A stretch of DNA of 64,000 nt from Paratractidigestivibacter sp003150175 (GCF_964283195.1 NZ_CAXYLH010000002.1); one strand, 5' to 3'. Shown: positions 34,296 through 44,048, counted from the first letter of the stretch. Numbers and translations are program-made. The notes: a model not told the origin generated them from the sequence alone.

Positions 34296-34661
34296 TCACG
34301 CCGATTTGGTCGCCACGACGTCTGCCCCGGTTCCGGCGACGTCGGCGACGATCACATCGCCGATGCGCACCGGCGCGTGCACACGGGCGCGCAGGATCGC
34401 TGCCATGACCTCCATGACCTTGTCCTTGGGGACCTCGCGGGAGGTCTTCACGCTGACCATCCGCTCGGTCGCGCTGCCGATGACGGGGACGGTCGAGGTG
34501 ACGGTGCGGACCGGGGCCGCGATCTCCGCACGGGCATAGGCCTCTCCCCTTTTGCACGAGTTGCCGCGAACGCCCACGACCTCGGCGCCCTCGAGCTCGA
34601 CCTCGACCTGGCAGCCCCTCGGGCAGCGGATGCAGGTCAGGGTCCTGCACTGAGCGGACAT
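34296..34661 (-). CDS. DUF1667 cysteine-rich protein
   Basis: The 121-aa protein starts with CIRCPRGCQ, then NSCKRG, giving four Cys that likely hold an Fe-S cluster or zinc. DUF1667 genes regularly stand after a GlpA-like dehydrogenase and a NAD(P)/FAD oxidoreductase, and the product is thought to be the small subunit of that glycerol-3-phosphate oxidising complex (compare GlpABC). The start overlaps the upstream stop (TAATG) with GAGGAGG 9 bases before it, so it is coupled. The DNA before this ATG is the end of the oxidoreductase, so the longer open frame is not used. Confidence 0.85.
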   Translation of the reverse strand: MSAQCRTLTCIRCPRGCQVEVELEGAEVVGVRGNSCKRGEAYARAEIAAPVRTVTSTVPVIGSATERMVSVKTSREVPKDKVMEVMAAILRARVHAPVRIGDVIVADVAGTGADVVATKSA

Positions 34662-35938
34662 TACCTGCTCACCTCCTCGAGGCTGACGACGATGCTCTGG
34701 ATGTCCCCGCACGCGGCGAGGTCGGACTTCCTCAAGACGATCTCTTCCATCTGTCCTGGGACGAGGATAGGCCTGCGCCTATGCACAAGCCTTGTGCCAT
34801 CTGCGCACACATCGACCCATTTATCCTCGTAAACGCCCCCGACGCGGAAGCGGAGCGTGAGCTCATCGGGTATCCTCGCGGGATCGATCGACTGCGGGAC
34901 GGTATAACGAACGCCGCCCGCGGCAACGACTGGGACGCCGCGCGTGCCGCCGAGTGCGTCGCCCCGAGCATACCGAGCGGCATGAGCGCCGGCAAGCTCG
35001 GCCTCCTGAGTCACATAATCGACGAGGTCGTGGACGTGCAGGACGTTGCCGCACGCGAACACCCCGGCGATGCTCGTCTGAAGCGACTCGTCGACCACGG
35101 GTCCTCGCGTGACGGGCGAGAGCTCGACGCCCGCACCGCGCGAAAGCTCGTTCTCGGGAAGAAGCCCCACCGAGAGGAGCAAGGTATCGCATGGGTAGCG
35201 GACCTCGGTCCCGGGAACCGGGCGCCCCGACCCGTCGACCTCGGAGAGCACGACCGCCTCGACGCGCTTTTGGCCCTCGATGCGCGTGACGGTATGGCTG
35301 AGCAGCAGCGGGATACCGAAGTCGTCGATGCATTGGACGATGTTGCGCTTGAGGCCGCCCGAAAACGACATGAGCTCGGCGACGCACGCGACGTGGGCTC
35401 CCTCGAGCGTCATGCGACGGGCCATGATGAGCCCGATGTCGCCGGAGCCGAGGATGACGACCTCGCGGCCCGGCATGAGCCCCTCGATATTCACGAGCCG
35501 CTGCGCGGTGCCCGCGGTATAGACGCCCGCGGGGCGGAACCCCGGGATGCCGAGGGCGCCGGCGGGGCGCTCGCGGCATCCCATGGCGAGCACGACGGCG
35601 CCCGCACGAACCCGCTCGAGCCCGCCCGAGGCGGAGACGCAGGTGACGGTACGGTCTGCCGCTAGGTCGACCACCATGCACCCGAGCTTGACCTCGACGC
35701 CGGCGTCGTCGGCCAGGCGCTCAAAGCGGTCGGCGTACTCGGGGCCGGTCAGCTCCTCTTTGAACGTGATTAGCCCGAACCCGTTGTGGATGCACTGGTT
35801 GAGGATGCCGCCGAGCTTCTCGTCGCGCTCGATGACGAGGACCTTGCCGGCGCCGGCCGAGCGCGCGGAGGCGGCAGCGGCGAGACCCGCGGGACCTCCG
35901 CCGATGACGACCACGTCATAATCGAAGTTGCTCGCCAT
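34661..35938 (-). CDS. NAD(P)/FAD-dependent oxidoreductase of the GlpA-DUF1667 set
   Basis: The 425-aa flavoprotein has an N-terminal FAD motif GGGPAGLAAAASARSAG, a central second Rossmann motif LGSGDIGLIMARRMTLEG for NAD(P)H and a closing FAD strand (SIAGVFACGN). The CN-type disulfide of class II oxidoreductases is not obvious; ILNQCIHNGFG has one Cys near the isoalloxazine site. Spaced 3 bases after the GlpA-like gene and overlapping DUF1667, it probably moves electrons from the dehydrogenase to NAD or a quinone-independent acceptor. Confidence 0.85.
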   Translation of the reverse strand: MASNFDYDVVVIGGGPAGLAAAASARSAGAGKVLVIERDEKLGGILNQCIHNGFGLITFKEELTGPEYADRFERLADDAGVEVKLGCMVVDLAADRTVTCVSASGGLERVRAGAVVLAMGCRERPAGALGIPGFRPAGVYTAGTAQRLVNIEGLMPGREVVILGSGDIGLIMARRMTLEGAHVACVAELMSFSGGLKRNIVQCIDDFGIPLLLSHTVTRIEGQKRVEAVVLSEVDGSGRPVPGTEVRYPCDTLLLSVGLLPENELSRGAGVELSPVTRGPVVDESLQTSIAGVFACGNVLHVHDLVDYVTQEAELAGAHAARYARGDALGGTRGVPVVAAGGVRYTVPQSIDPARIPDELTLRFRVGGVYEDKWVDVCADGTRLVHRRRPILVPGQMEEIVLRKSDLAACGDIQSIVVSLEEVSR

Positions 35939-35941
35939 GAC

Positions 35942-37417
35942 TCACTCCCCTTCCTTCGCGTCCGGGCGGGTGGACCCGAAGCAGAGCTCCGAGCCGGAGC
36001 CCATCTTTGTGACGGATGCCTCCTCGAGATCGGCAACCTCGCGCGCGAGGATCTCCATGACCTTCGGAGAGCAGAACCCGGATTGGCAGCGGCCCATGCC
36101 AGCCTCAGTGCGCCTCTTTACGGCGTCGAGGCTCCGCGCGCCGAGCGGCGCCCGGATCGCGTCGACAATCTGCCCCTCGGTGACGCGGCGGCACCGGCAG
36201 ACGACGCGCCCGTAATCGGGGCGCTCGGCGACCAGGCGCGCCCACTCGTCGAGATCCATGTGCTCGATGTCGGGGATGCGCTTGCGGCGCGGCTGCCAGT
36301 AAGGCTTCGCCGAGGGGTAGACCAGAAGCCCCGCGACGATGTCCGCGACCATGCGCCCGATGGCGGGCGCCGAGGAGAGGCCCGGCGACTCGATGGCGGC
36401 GCAGTCGACGAACCCGGGCGCCCCCGCGACCTCGCCGATGACGAAGTCATGGCCCGGCTGGTGCGCGCGCAGCCCGCTGAAGTTCCGGATCGAGTGCTGC
36501 AAGGGGACGCCCTTCATGGTGATGGCGCTCTTCTCGCGGACCTCCGCGATGCCCTCCGAGGTCGTGTCGGTCCCCTCTTTGTCCTCGATGTCCTCGGCGG
36601 TGGGGCCGACGAGGATGTTGCCGGCTGTCGTGGGGGTGACGAGCACGCCCTTGCCGAGCTTGGTGGGCAGGGCAAAGACGGTGTGGCGGACATAGCCCGC
36701 CGCCGCGGTGTCGAGCACGTAGTACTGGCCGCGCCGCGGGGTGATGCGCATGCGATCGCCCTCGGCGGCGACGAGGTTGTGGAGCTCGTCTGCGTAGACC
36801 CCGGCGGCGTTGACGACCACGCGCGCTCCGAGGCGGCCTTTGTCCGTCCGTACGATCCAGCCTCCGCCGGGGCGGCGATCGAAGCCGAGGACCTTCTCGT
36901 TGAGTCGGAAGTCGACGCCGTTGATGCTCGCGCTCTCCGCGAGGGCGACGGTGAGCTGAAAGGGGTTGACGATCCCCGCGCTCGGCGCCCACAGGGCCGC
37001 GACCGCCTCGTCCGAGACGTTCGGCTCGAGCGCGAGGAGCTCGTCTCGCTCAATGATGCGCAGGTCGTCGACGCCGTTCGCGACACCGCGACCAAGAAGC
37101 TCGGTGAGCCCCGGGCGCGCCTCGTCGGAGGTGCAGACGACCAGCGATCCGATCCTCTGGAAGTCCGCCCCGAGCTCCTCGCAGAGCGCGGGCATGAGCC
37201 GCGCGCCCTCGACGTTGAGCCGCGCCATGAGGCTACCCGTCTGGGCGTCGAAGCCGGCGTGGACGATCGCCGAGTTCGCCTTGGAGGTCCCGCAGCAGAC
37301 GTCCTCCTCGCGCTCGACGACGCAGGCCGAGACCTGGAGGCGCGAGAGCTCTCGAGCGATGACGCAGCCGCTGACACCGGCGCCCACGACCAGGACGTCG
37401 TAGTTGGGTTCAGACAT
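35942..37417 (-). CDS. GlpA-like glycerol-3-phosphate dehydrogenase with BFD-type [2Fe-2S] domain
   Basis: FAD-dependent dehydrogenase of 491 aa. It has GAGVSGCVIARELSR for FAD at the N-terminus, a DAO-type fold through ~370, and a C-terminal bacterioferredoxin-ferredoxin-like domain with Cys pattern VCRCRRV and GRCQSGFC. This matches the anaerobic GlpA/YgaF-like group: oxidation of glycerol-3-phosphate to DHAP is most likely, but L-2-hydroxyglutarate-type substrates cannot be ruled out. GAGGGGAG precedes the ATG. First gene of a three-gene operon; the 120-base region upstream holds repeated GTGTA motifs that may be operators. Confidence 0.82.
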   Translation of the reverse strand: MSEPNYDVLVVGAGVSGCVIARELSRLQVSACVVEREEDVCCGTSKANSAIVHAGFDAQTGSLMARLNVEGARLMPALCEELGADFQRIGSLVVCTSDEARPGLTELLGRGVANGVDDLRIIERDELLALEPNVSDEAVAALWAPSAGIVNPFQLTVALAESASINGVDFRLNEKVLGFDRRPGGGWIVRTDKGRLGARVVVNAAGVYADELHNLVAAEGDRMRITPRRGQYYVLDTAAAGYVRHTVFALPTKLGKGVLVTPTTAGNILVGPTAEDIEDKEGTDTTSEGIAEVREKSAITMKGVPLQHSIRNFSGLRAHQPGHDFVIGEVAGAPGFVDCAAIESPGLSSAPAIGRMVADIVAGLLVYPSAKPYWQPRRKRIPDIEHMDLDEWARLVAERPDYGRVVCRCRRVTEGQIVDAIRAPLGARSLDAVKRRTEAGMGRCQSGFCSPKVMEILAREVADLEEASVTKMGSGSELCFGSTRPDAKEGE

Positions 37418-37537
37418 AGCTCTCCCCTCGTAGGGAATAGATGCCGCTATAGTCCCCCAACTGGGCGTTATTCAGCTGTACACCCCCGCGAACGGTAGGG
37501 TTTTGACGGTGTGTAAACCTCCGCAGTCGGTAAAAAC

Positions 37538-39349
37538 TCAGAGTCCGAGTTTATCGGCCAGGTCGAGCCATTCCTCTTCGAGGGCGTCCTTCTGGGCCAG
37601 GCACTCGTCCACCTTCGCCTGCGCGTCCATGAGCTCAGCGTAGTTCGAGGGGTCGATGCCGGCCATGGCAGCGCGAAGGCGATCCGGCTCGCCCTCGAGC
37701 TTCTCGAGCTTGCGGCTCACCGCGTCATAGCGCTTCTTGAGCTCGCGACGCTCAGCGTTCGAGAGCCCCTCGGCCTGCGGTTTTTTCGCCTGAGCGGAGG
37801 CGTCCGCCGCATCGCTTTGCGGGGAAGCCGCCGAGGCCTCGGCCTCGCTCGCGAGCCGCAGGTACTCGTCGACCCCGCCGGGGACGTGGCGCACATGGCC
37901 GTCGATGAGGGCGAACTGGTCGTCGGTCACGCGCTCGACGAGGTAACGGTCGTGGCTCACCACGAGCAGGGTGCCCGGCCACGAGTCGAGAAGGTCCTCC
38001 AACACCGCCAACATGTCTGTGTCGAGGTCGTTGCCGGGCTCATCCAGCACGAGCACGTTCGGCTCGTCGAGGATCACGCACAGAAGCGCGAGCCGGCGGC
38101 GCTGCCCGCCCGAGAGGTCCGAGACGAAGCTCTGGAGCTCCCGCTGCTCGAACCCGAGGCGCTCACAGAGCTGCGTGGGGCTGAGCATCTTTCCGCCCAC
38201 GAGGTAGCTGTGCTTGTAGCGCGAGAGTATCTCGAGGATGCGCCAATCCTCTTTGTCCGACAGCGCGTCGAGGTGCTGCGACATCCAGCCGAACTTAACG
38301 GAGGCGCCGATGCCGACCGAGCCTTTGGTCGGCTTCAGCCTGCCGGTCATGAGCTTGAGCAGCGTCGACTTGCCGGCGCCGTTCGCGCCGAGGATGCCGT
38401 AACGGTCCCCGGGGCCGATGAGCCAGTCGACATCGTCGATGACGGGCTTTTGCGCGCCGGGGTAGGTGAAGGAGGCGCCCTTCATCGTGATGACCTTCTT
38501 GCCCAGGCGGCTCACGGCGAGGCGCTTGAGCTCGAGGGGGTTTCTCAGCGGCGGGTCGTTGGCGATGAGCTCGCGAGCAGCGTCGATGCGGAACTTCGGC
38601 TTGCTCGTGCGGGCCTTCGCGCCGTGAGCGAGCCAGTTGAGCTCCTTGCGCAGCGTGTTCTGGCGGCGCTCCTCGATGACGGCGGCCTGACGGTCGCGCT
38701 CGCAGCGCTGCTGGATATAGGCGGAGTAGCCGCCCTCGAAGGGCGTGACCTCGCGGTCGTGGACCTCCCACATGTGCTCGCAGACCTCGTCGAGGAACCA
38801 GCGGTCGTGCGTGACGACGAGAAGCGCGCCCTCGCCCGCTGGCCAGCGGCGCTTGAGGTGCTCGGCGAGCCATTGAATGGCCTGCATGTCGAGGTGGTTC
38901 GTTGGCTCGTCCATGAGGATGACGTCCCAGGTGCCCACGAGCAGGCGCGCGAGGTCGCAGCGGCGACGCTGGCCGCCGGAGAGCTCGCCCACCTTGCCCT
39001 CCCAGTCGAGGTCGCCGATGAGCTCGTCGATGATCTGGCGGATGCGCGGGTCGCTCGCCCACACGTACTCGGGGACGTCGCCGACGACGGCGCGGCAGAC
39101 GGAGTCGTCGTCGCGCAGGTCGTCTGACTGGCCGAGCCAGCCCACATGGATCCCGCCGCGGTAGGTGACCGACCCTGAGTCGGGCTCCACGGTCCGGCCG
39201 ATGATCTCGAGCAGCGTGGACTTGCCGTCGCCGTTCTTTCCCACGACGCCGATGCGCTCGCCCTCGTGGACGCCGATGGTGAGGTCGTCGAGGACCTTCT
39301 TGTTGGGCCACTCGTGGGCCACGTGCTCCAAGCCTATGAGGATGCCCAT
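37538..39349 (-). CDS. ABC-F family ATPase, Uup-like
   Basis: The 603-aa protein has two ABC domains and no membrane part. Walker A sites are GKNGDGKST and GANGAGKST; signatures are LSGGQRRRCDLARL and LSGGQRRRLALL; Walker B ends are [10 protein letters not shown] and VLDEPGNDLD. The second lacks the usual TNHLD wording. A C-terminal coiled coil (~530-600) fits Uup, which binds branched DNA or ribosomes. ABC-F proteins act at the ribosomal E site. Its ATG overlaps the nfo stop (TAATG). A different ABC-F lies at 53248. Confidence 0.9.
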   Translation of the reverse strand: MGILIGLEHVAHEWPNKKVLDDLTIGVHEGERIGVVGKNGDGKSTLLEIIGRTVEPDSGSVTYRGGIHVGWLGQSDDLRDDDSVCRAVVGDVPEYVWASDPRIRQIIDELIGDLDWEGKVGELSGGQRRRCDLARLLVGTWDVILMDEPTNHLDMQAIQWLAEHLKRRWPAGEGALLVVTHDRWFLDEVCEHMWEVHDREVTPFEGGYSAYIQQRCERDRQAAVIEERRQNTLRKELNWLAHGAKARTSKPKFRIDAARELIANDPPLRNPLELKRLAVSRLGKKVITMKGASFTYPGAQKPVIDDVDWLIGPGDRYGILGANGAGKSTLLKLMTGRLKPTKGSVGIGASVKFGWMSQHLDALSDKEDWRILEILSRYKHSYLVGGKMLSPTQLCERLGFEQRELQSFVSDLSGGQRRRLALLCVILDEPNVLVLDEPGNDLDTDMLAVLEDLLDSWPGTLLVVSHDRYLVERVTDDQFALIDGHVRHVPGGVDEYLRLASEAEASAASPQSDAADASAQAKKPQAEGLSNAERRELKKRYDAVSRKLEKLEGEPDRLRAAMAGIDPSNYAELMDAQAKVDECLAQKDALEEEWLDLADKLGL

Positions 39350-40203
39350 TAGCCCCTCGCCTCCCCTTCTCCGGCAAAGCCGCGCAGAAGCGAGATCTCG
39401 GCGGCATACCCGGGAAGCTCGTTCGGGGTCTCCAGGATCATCGGGAGATCGCGCAAGCGCGGGTCCGTGACGACGGCGCGGAACGCCTCGGCGCCGATGC
39501 AGCCCTCGCCGATCCGCTCATGGCGGTCCTTGTGGGAGCCGCGGGGGTTCTTCGAGTCGTTGAGGTGCAGGGCGCGCAGGCGGTCGAGGCCGATCACGCG
39601 ATCGAACTCGTCGAGAACGCCGTCGAGGTCGCCCACGATGTCATAGCCTCCGTCCCACACGTGGCAGGTGTCCAGGCACACGCCGAGGAGCTCGTCGTGC
39701 TCGACGCCGTCGATGATGCGCGCGAGCTCCTCGAAGCTCCGGCCGACCTCGGTGCCCTTGCCCGCCATGGTCTCCAGAAGGACCGTCGTGCGGATGCCGG
39801 GCTCGAGGACCTCGTTTAAGCCCTCGCAGATGAGCTCGATGCCGCGCTCCGCACCCTGCTTCACATGGCTGCCGGGGTGGAAGTTGTAGTAGTTGCCGGG
39901 AAGCGACTCCATGCGAACGAGGTCGTCCGCCATGGCGCGGCGGGCGAAGTCGACGGTCACGGCCTTGGCCGAGCAGAGGTTCATGGTGTAAGGCGCATGG
40001 GCGACGAGCTTGCCGAAGCCGTTCTTCTCCATAAGGGCGCGCAGCGCAGCGACGTCGTCGGGGTCGATGGCCTTGGCCTTGCCGCCGCGGGGGTTGCGCG
40101 TGAAGAACGCGAAGGTCGTCGCCCCGATATCGAGCGCCGTACGCCCCATGGCCCCGAAGCCGTCCGAGGTCGACAAATGGCAGCCGATTGCGAGCCTATT
40201 CAA
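39349..40203 (-). CDS. nfo: Endonuclease IV (AP endonuclease)
   Basis: Zinc enzyme that cuts DNA 5' of abasic sites. The 284-aa protein shows the family pieces: [10 protein letters not shown] at the start, [35 protein letters not shown], and [22 protein letters not shown], which hold most of the His, Asp and Glu ligands (each quoted in part). The start appears to be TTG at 40203 with AAGGAG 10 bases upstream. It lies 3 bases from coaBC and overlaps the ABC-F gene. Confidence 0.93.
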   Translation of the reverse strand: MNRLAIGCHLSTSDGFGAMGRTALDIGATTFAFFTRNPRGGKAKAIDPDDVAALRALMEKNGFGKLVAHAPYTMNLCSAKAVTVDFARRAMADDLVRMESLPGNYYNFHPGSHVKQGAERGIELICEGLNEVLEPGIRTTVLLETMAGKGTEVGRSFEELARIIDGVEHDELLGVCLDTCHVWDGGYDIVGDLDGVLDEFDRVIGLDRLRALHLNDSKNPRGSHKDRHERIGEGCIGAEAFRAVVTDPRLRDLPMILETPNELPGYAAEISLLRGFAGEGEARG

Positions 40204-40206
40204 TGT

Positions 40207-41400
40207 CTAACGTCTCCTTAGGAGGTCTCGTACCTCGTCGAGCACGATGTCGGCGACCTCGGGCAGCGGCAAGGTATCGTGCTGGTCCACCTTGGCTGGG
40301 CTCACGACGGCGATGCGGTTCGTGTCGGAGCCGAAGGTCGAGTCCGGGCGGCTCACGTCGTTGGCGATGATGGCGTCGGCGCCCTTGCGCGCAAGTTTCG
40401 ACTCCGCGTTAGCTATGAGGTCGTTCGTCTCGGCGGCGAATCCGACGACGACGCGGTCGCCCTTGACGGCGCAGAGCTCCGCGAGTATGTCCGCGGTCTC
40501 GACGAGCTCGATCGCGTCGAGGTGCTCATGGGCCTTCTTGAGCTTGTGGTCAGCCGGGTGGGCCGGGGTATAGTCGGCGACGGCGGCGGTGCAGACCGCG
40601 GCGTCGCACGAGGTGAAGGCGTCGACGGCGGCGTCGCGCATCTGCGCGGCGCTCACCACATCGACGCGCCTGATACCCTCGGGGCATGGAAGCGCGGTCG
40701 GGCCCGAGACCAGGACGACCTCGGCCCCGCGGCGCGCCGCCGCCTCGGCGATCGCGTAGCCCATCTTTCCCGAGGAGGAGTTCGCGATGTAGCGAACCGG
40801 GTCGATGGCCTCGTGGGTGGGGCCAGCGGTGACGAGGAGCCTCGTGCAGACGAGGTCCTGCTCATGACGTCCCTGGGAAAGAAGGTCGAGCGCGGCTCGC
40901 ACCACGTCGGCGACGTCTGCGAGCTTGCCCTCCCCGACGTCGCCGCAGGCGAGCCGGCCCTCGACGGGAAGGACGAAGCGGACACCGCGGGACTCGAGCG
41001 CATGCACATTGGCCCGCGTCGCCGCGTTGCGCCACATGTGGGTGTTCATTCCGGGGGCGACGAGCACCGGGCAGGCGCAGGCAAGCAGCGTCGCGCTCAC
41101 AGCGTCATCGGCGAGGCCCGCGGCCATCTTTGCCATGACGTTGGCCGTCGCGGGGACGACGAGCGCGAGGTCGGCCCACTCCGCGTAGTCGATGTGGGGG
41201 ATGTCGGTCGCGGGGTTGTCGAAGAGGTCGTCGCAGACGGGATAGCGCGTGAGGGCCTCGAAGGTCGCGGGGCCGACGAAGCGCTCGGCTGCCGCCGTGC
41301 AAGCGACGCGGAGCTCGCAGCCGGCCTTCTGAAGACCGCGCAGGACCTCGCACGCCTTGTAGGCGGCGATACCGCCGCAGACGACGAGAAGGACCTTCAT
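40207..41400 (-). CDS. coaBC: Phosphopantothenoylcysteine decarboxylase / phosphopantothenate-cysteine ligase
   Basis: Bifunctional coenzyme A enzyme of 397 aa. The N-terminal CoaC flavoprotein domain has VCGGIAAYKACEVLR, the active His in TDIPHIDYAEWAD, and PGMNTHMW. The C-terminal CoaB ligase domain begins near LLVTAGPTHEAIDPVRYI, with NSSSGKMGYA and a dinucleotide fold, and later KLKK. The ATG at 41400 has only a weak ribosome binding site (GCCGAGAC), but the protein starts here by homology; the longer frame upstream enters the zinc-ribbon gene. Confidence 0.95.
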   Translation of the reverse strand: MKVLLVVCGGIAAYKACEVLRGLQKAGCELRVACTAAAERFVGPATFEALTRYPVCDDLFDNPATDIPHIDYAEWADLALVVPATANVMAKMAAGLADDAVSATLLACACPVLVAPGMNTHMWRNAATRANVHALESRGVRFVLPVEGRLACGDVGEGKLADVADVVRAALDLLSQGRHEQDLVCTRLLVTAGPTHEAIDPVRYIANSSSGKMGYAIAEAAARRGAEVVLVSGPTALPCPEGIRRVDVVSAAQMRDAAVDAFTSCDAAVCTAAVADYTPAHPADHKLKKAHEHLDAIELVETADILAELCAVKGDRVVVGFAAETNDLIANAESKLARKGADAIIANDVSRPDSTFGSDTNRIAVVSPAKVDQHDTLPLPEVADIVLDEVRDLLRRR

Positions 41401-41426
41401 TGTCTCGGCGCAGCCGGCCTTAGCCA

Positions 41427-42149
41427 CTACTCCTCGCCTTCCTGCGTCGTCACGAGGATGCGGTGGCAGTAGGGGCACTCGGTGATCTGCGGGCCGCGCG
41501 CGATGTCGTGGTAGAGGCTCGGCTGGAGCTTGACGCGGCAGGTCGAGGGGACGTTGCCGGTGAGGGTCTCGACGGCCAGGCCGCCGAAGCGCTTGCGGGC
41601 GGCCTCGTAGCGTGCGAGCACCTCGGCCGAGATCTCGGAGCATGCGGCGTCGCGCTCGTCCTTGAGCTTGAGAATCTGGGCGCGGACCGAGGCGGAGTCG
41701 TCCTCGAACGACTTCTTGGTCGCGGCCTCCTCCTCGTCGAGGCGGCCGAGCATCTTCTGCGCGTTGGCCTCGGCGAGCTTGAGCTTCTCGAGCTTCTCGT
41801 TTAAGGGGCCCAGGCGGAACTCGCACTTCTCGGTCACCTTGGCGAGGTGGGTCAGGGACTCCTCGACGGTGCGGGCCTCGCGGTGCGTGAGCGGTCCCTC
41901 CTCGGCCTCGGCCATGACGCGCTCACGGACCTGGCGATAGTGCGAGATGTCGGCGTTGACGTCGACGATGTCGATCTCGGCGTCCTTGCGCTGGCCGGTG
42001 ATCTTCTTGAGCTCGACCGCCACCTTCTTCTTTGCGAGAGCGATCTTCTTGAGCTTCTCCTGCTGGGGAAGCTTCTGCAGCGTGGACGCGTGGCGAAGGA
42101 GCTCGATGTCGATCTGCTGCAGGCGCAGGAGGGCGGAAGCCTCGGTCAT
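41427..42149 (-). CDS. Coiled-coil protein with C-terminal zinc ribbon (C4-type)
   Basis: The 240-aa protein is mostly a long coiled-coil hairpin (residues ~5-190, rich in Lys, Glu, Ala, Leu) followed by a short metal-binding tail: STCRVKLQPS and TECPYCHRIL. This build matches the zf-RING_7/C4 zinc-ribbon family (COG1579) seen in Actinobacteria and Helicobacter, thought to bind nucleic acids; function is unknown. AAGAGGAC precedes the ATG at 42149. It sits between a cysteine desulfurase and coaBC. Confidence 0.85.
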   Translation of the reverse strand: MTEASALLRLQQIDIELLRHASTLQKLPQQEKLKKIALAKKKVAVELKKITGQRKDAEIDIVDVNADISHYRQVRERVMAEAEEGPLTHREARTVEESLTHLAKVTEKCEFRLGPLNEKLEKLKLAEANAQKMLGRLDEEEAATKKSFEDDSASVRAQILKLKDERDAACSEISAEVLARYEAARKRFGGLAVETLTGNVPSTCRVKLQPSLYHDIARGPQITECPYCHRILVTTQEGEE

Positions 42150-42184
42150 GGTGTCCTCTTTCTCTTTGGGCCCGAAGGCGAAGG

Positions 42185-43363
42185 TTAGCGGTTGGCGGAG
42201 CGGGTGCTCACGATGCGAAGAAGCGCGTCGGCGAAGGCGTCGAGGTCGTCTGAGCCCACGCGCTCGTCGAACGAGACGCGCAGGGACCCCAGCGCCTCCT
42301 GGCGCGGGATGCCCATGGCGGAGAGCACGTGCGAGGGGTCGAGGGACCCCGACGAGCAGGCGGAGCCGGCCGAGACCTCGAAGCCCGCGTCGTCGAGGGC
42401 GAGGATCATGGTCTCGGAGTCGAGCGAGGGCACGAGCAGGCTCACCATGCCGGGCAGGCGGTCGTCGCCGACCACGGTGCCGGCGGTTGGCTTGATGCCC
42501 GTCCCCTCGGCGCAGAGCCTGGCGTAGAGCGCTCGGGCGCGGGTCGCGGTCGCTGCGCGCGAGGCCTCGAGGCCGGAGGCGCACTCCTTGGCCGCTGCCG
42601 CGAAAGCGAGCGCTCCCCGGACGTCCTGGGTACCGGGGCGTCGCCCCAGCTCCTGGCCGCCGCCGAACTGGCGCGGCCGGATGTTCACGCGACCCCGAAC
42701 GGCAAGAAGACCTATGCCCACAGGCCCGCCGATCTTGTGGGCGGCACAGCTCACGGCGTCGACGTCGGAAAGATCGAGGGGAATGCGCCCGAAGGCCTGG
42801 ACCGCGTCGGTGTGGAAGACGGCGCCCGCCCCGTGGGCGACGCGGGCGAGGTCGGCCACGGGCTGGACGACGCCCGTCTCGTTGTTCGCGTACATGACGG
42901 AGACGAGCGCGGTGTCGGGGCCGACGAGCTCGGCGAGTGCCTCGGGCGCCACCTTGCCGTCGCGCCCGGGCCGTGCGAGCTCGGTCTCGAAACCTGACGC
43001 GCGCAGGGGCGCGGCGACGTCGAGGACGGAGTCGTGCTCGATGGCGGACACGACGACCTTCGTGCGCCGGCGGTCGCGCTCGCGAGCGCCCTCGGCGAGG
43101 CCGAAGAGCGCGAGGTTGTTGCTCTCGGTGCCGCCGGAGGTGAAGGTCACCTCGGCGGGTCGGAACCTCCCGCCCAGGCAGCGGGCGAGGTCGGCGCGAG
43201 CCTGGTCGAGGGCGCGGGCAGCGAGCCGCCCCATGCCGTGCAGCGAGTTGGGGTTCGCGCCGGCGTAGTCGGAGGCGGCGTACGCGCGCTCCGCGGCGAG
43301 AGAGGATTCCCTCGCGGGCGCGGACGCGGCGTAGTCGAGATATACGGTTTTAGCCGATGTCAT
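42185..43363 (-). CDS. Cysteine desulfurase (NifS/IscS family)
   Basis: PLP enzyme that takes sulfur from cysteine for Fe-S clusters or tRNA thiolation. The 392-aa protein has YLDYAASAPARESSL, TSGGTESNNLALFG, the PLP Lys in SCAAHKIGGPVG and the persulfide Cys in SAGSACSSGS with the short loop of NifS/IscS type. No iscU or mnmA gene adjoins. The start has a weak AGG-type ribosome binding site; rpe ends 6 bases upstream. Confidence 0.93.
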   Translation of the reverse strand: MTSAKTVYLDYAASAPARESSLAAERAYAASDYAGANPNSLHGMGRLAARALDQARADLARCLGGRFRPAEVTFTSGGTESNNLALFGLAEGARERDRRRTKVVVSAIEHDSVLDVAAPLRASGFETELARPGRDGKVAPEALAELVGPDTALVSVMYANNETGVVQPVADLARVAHGAGAVFHTDAVQAFGRIPLDLSDVDAVSCAAHKIGGPVGIGLLAVRGRVNIRPRQFGGGQELGRRPGTQDVRGALAFAAAAKECASGLEASRAATATRARALYARLCAEGTGIKPTAGTVVGDDRLPGMVSLLVPSLDSETMILALDDAGFEVSAGSACSSGSLDPSHVLSAMGIPRQEALGSLRVSFDERVGSDDLDAFADALLRIVSTRSANR

Positions 43364-43369
43364 GGGTAC

Positions 43370-44047
43370 CTAGGCCTTCTTTGCGAGTCCGGATTCGGCG
43401 GCGGCCCTGATCTGCGCGATCGCCGCGGAACAGTCGGCCTGGCCGAAGACGGCGCTGCCGGCGACGAGAACGTTCGCTCCCGCCTCGGCTACGATCGGCG
43501 CGGTCTGGGCGTTGATGCCGCCGTCGACCTCGACGAGCGGGCTTGCGCCGTGCTCGGCGCACAGCCTGCGCAGGCGGCGCAGCTTGGCGGCCGATGCGGG
43601 GATGAACTTCTGCCCGCCGAAGCCGGGGTTCACCGTCATGACGAGGACCATGTCGACGTCCTCGATGACGTCCTCGAGCAGGTACACGGGGGTCGCGGGG
43701 TTCACTGCGACAGACGCCATGCGCCCTTCAGCGTGGATGAGCTGGATGAGCCGGTTCGCGTGGTCGGTGGCCTCGATGTGGAAGGTCACGTTGTCCGCGC
43801 CGGCGTCGAGGAAGGCGGGGACCATCTGGTCGGGGTTGGAGATCATCAGGTGCACGTCGACGGGGAGCTCGGTCGAGCGCTTGGTCGCCTTGAGGATGTC
43901 GAGCCCGAACGAGATGTTCGGGACGAAGTGGCCGTCCATCACATCGTAGTGGACGTAGTCGGCGGACGATATCTCGGCGAGGTCCTCCCCCAGGCGGGCG
44001 AAATCGGCGGACAGCACCGACGCGGCGATTCTGATCTGGCTCTGCAT
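43370..44047 (-). CDS. rpe: Ribulose-phosphate 3-epimerase
   Basis: Interconverts ribulose-5-phosphate and xylulose-5-phosphate in the pentose phosphate pathway. The 225-aa TIM barrel has IAASVLSADFARLGED, HYDVMDGHFVPNISFG, DVHLMISNPD, VMTVNPGFGGQKFIP and VDGGINAQT, which hold the metal ligands and catalytic Asp residues. gpsA ends one base upstream, so the genes are co-transcribed. Length and motifs are standard. Confidence 0.96.
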   Translation of the reverse strand: MQSQIRIAASVLSADFARLGEDLAEISSADYVHYDVMDGHFVPNISFGLDILKATKRSTELPVDVHLMISNPDQMVPAFLDAGADNVTFHIEATDHANRLIQLIHAEGRMASVAVNPATPVYLLEDVIEDVDMVLVMTVNPGFGGQKFIPASAAKLRRLRRLCAEHGASPLVEVDGGINAQTAPIVAEAGANVLVAGSAVFGQADCSAAIAQIRAAAESGLAKKA

Positions 44048-44048
44048 C

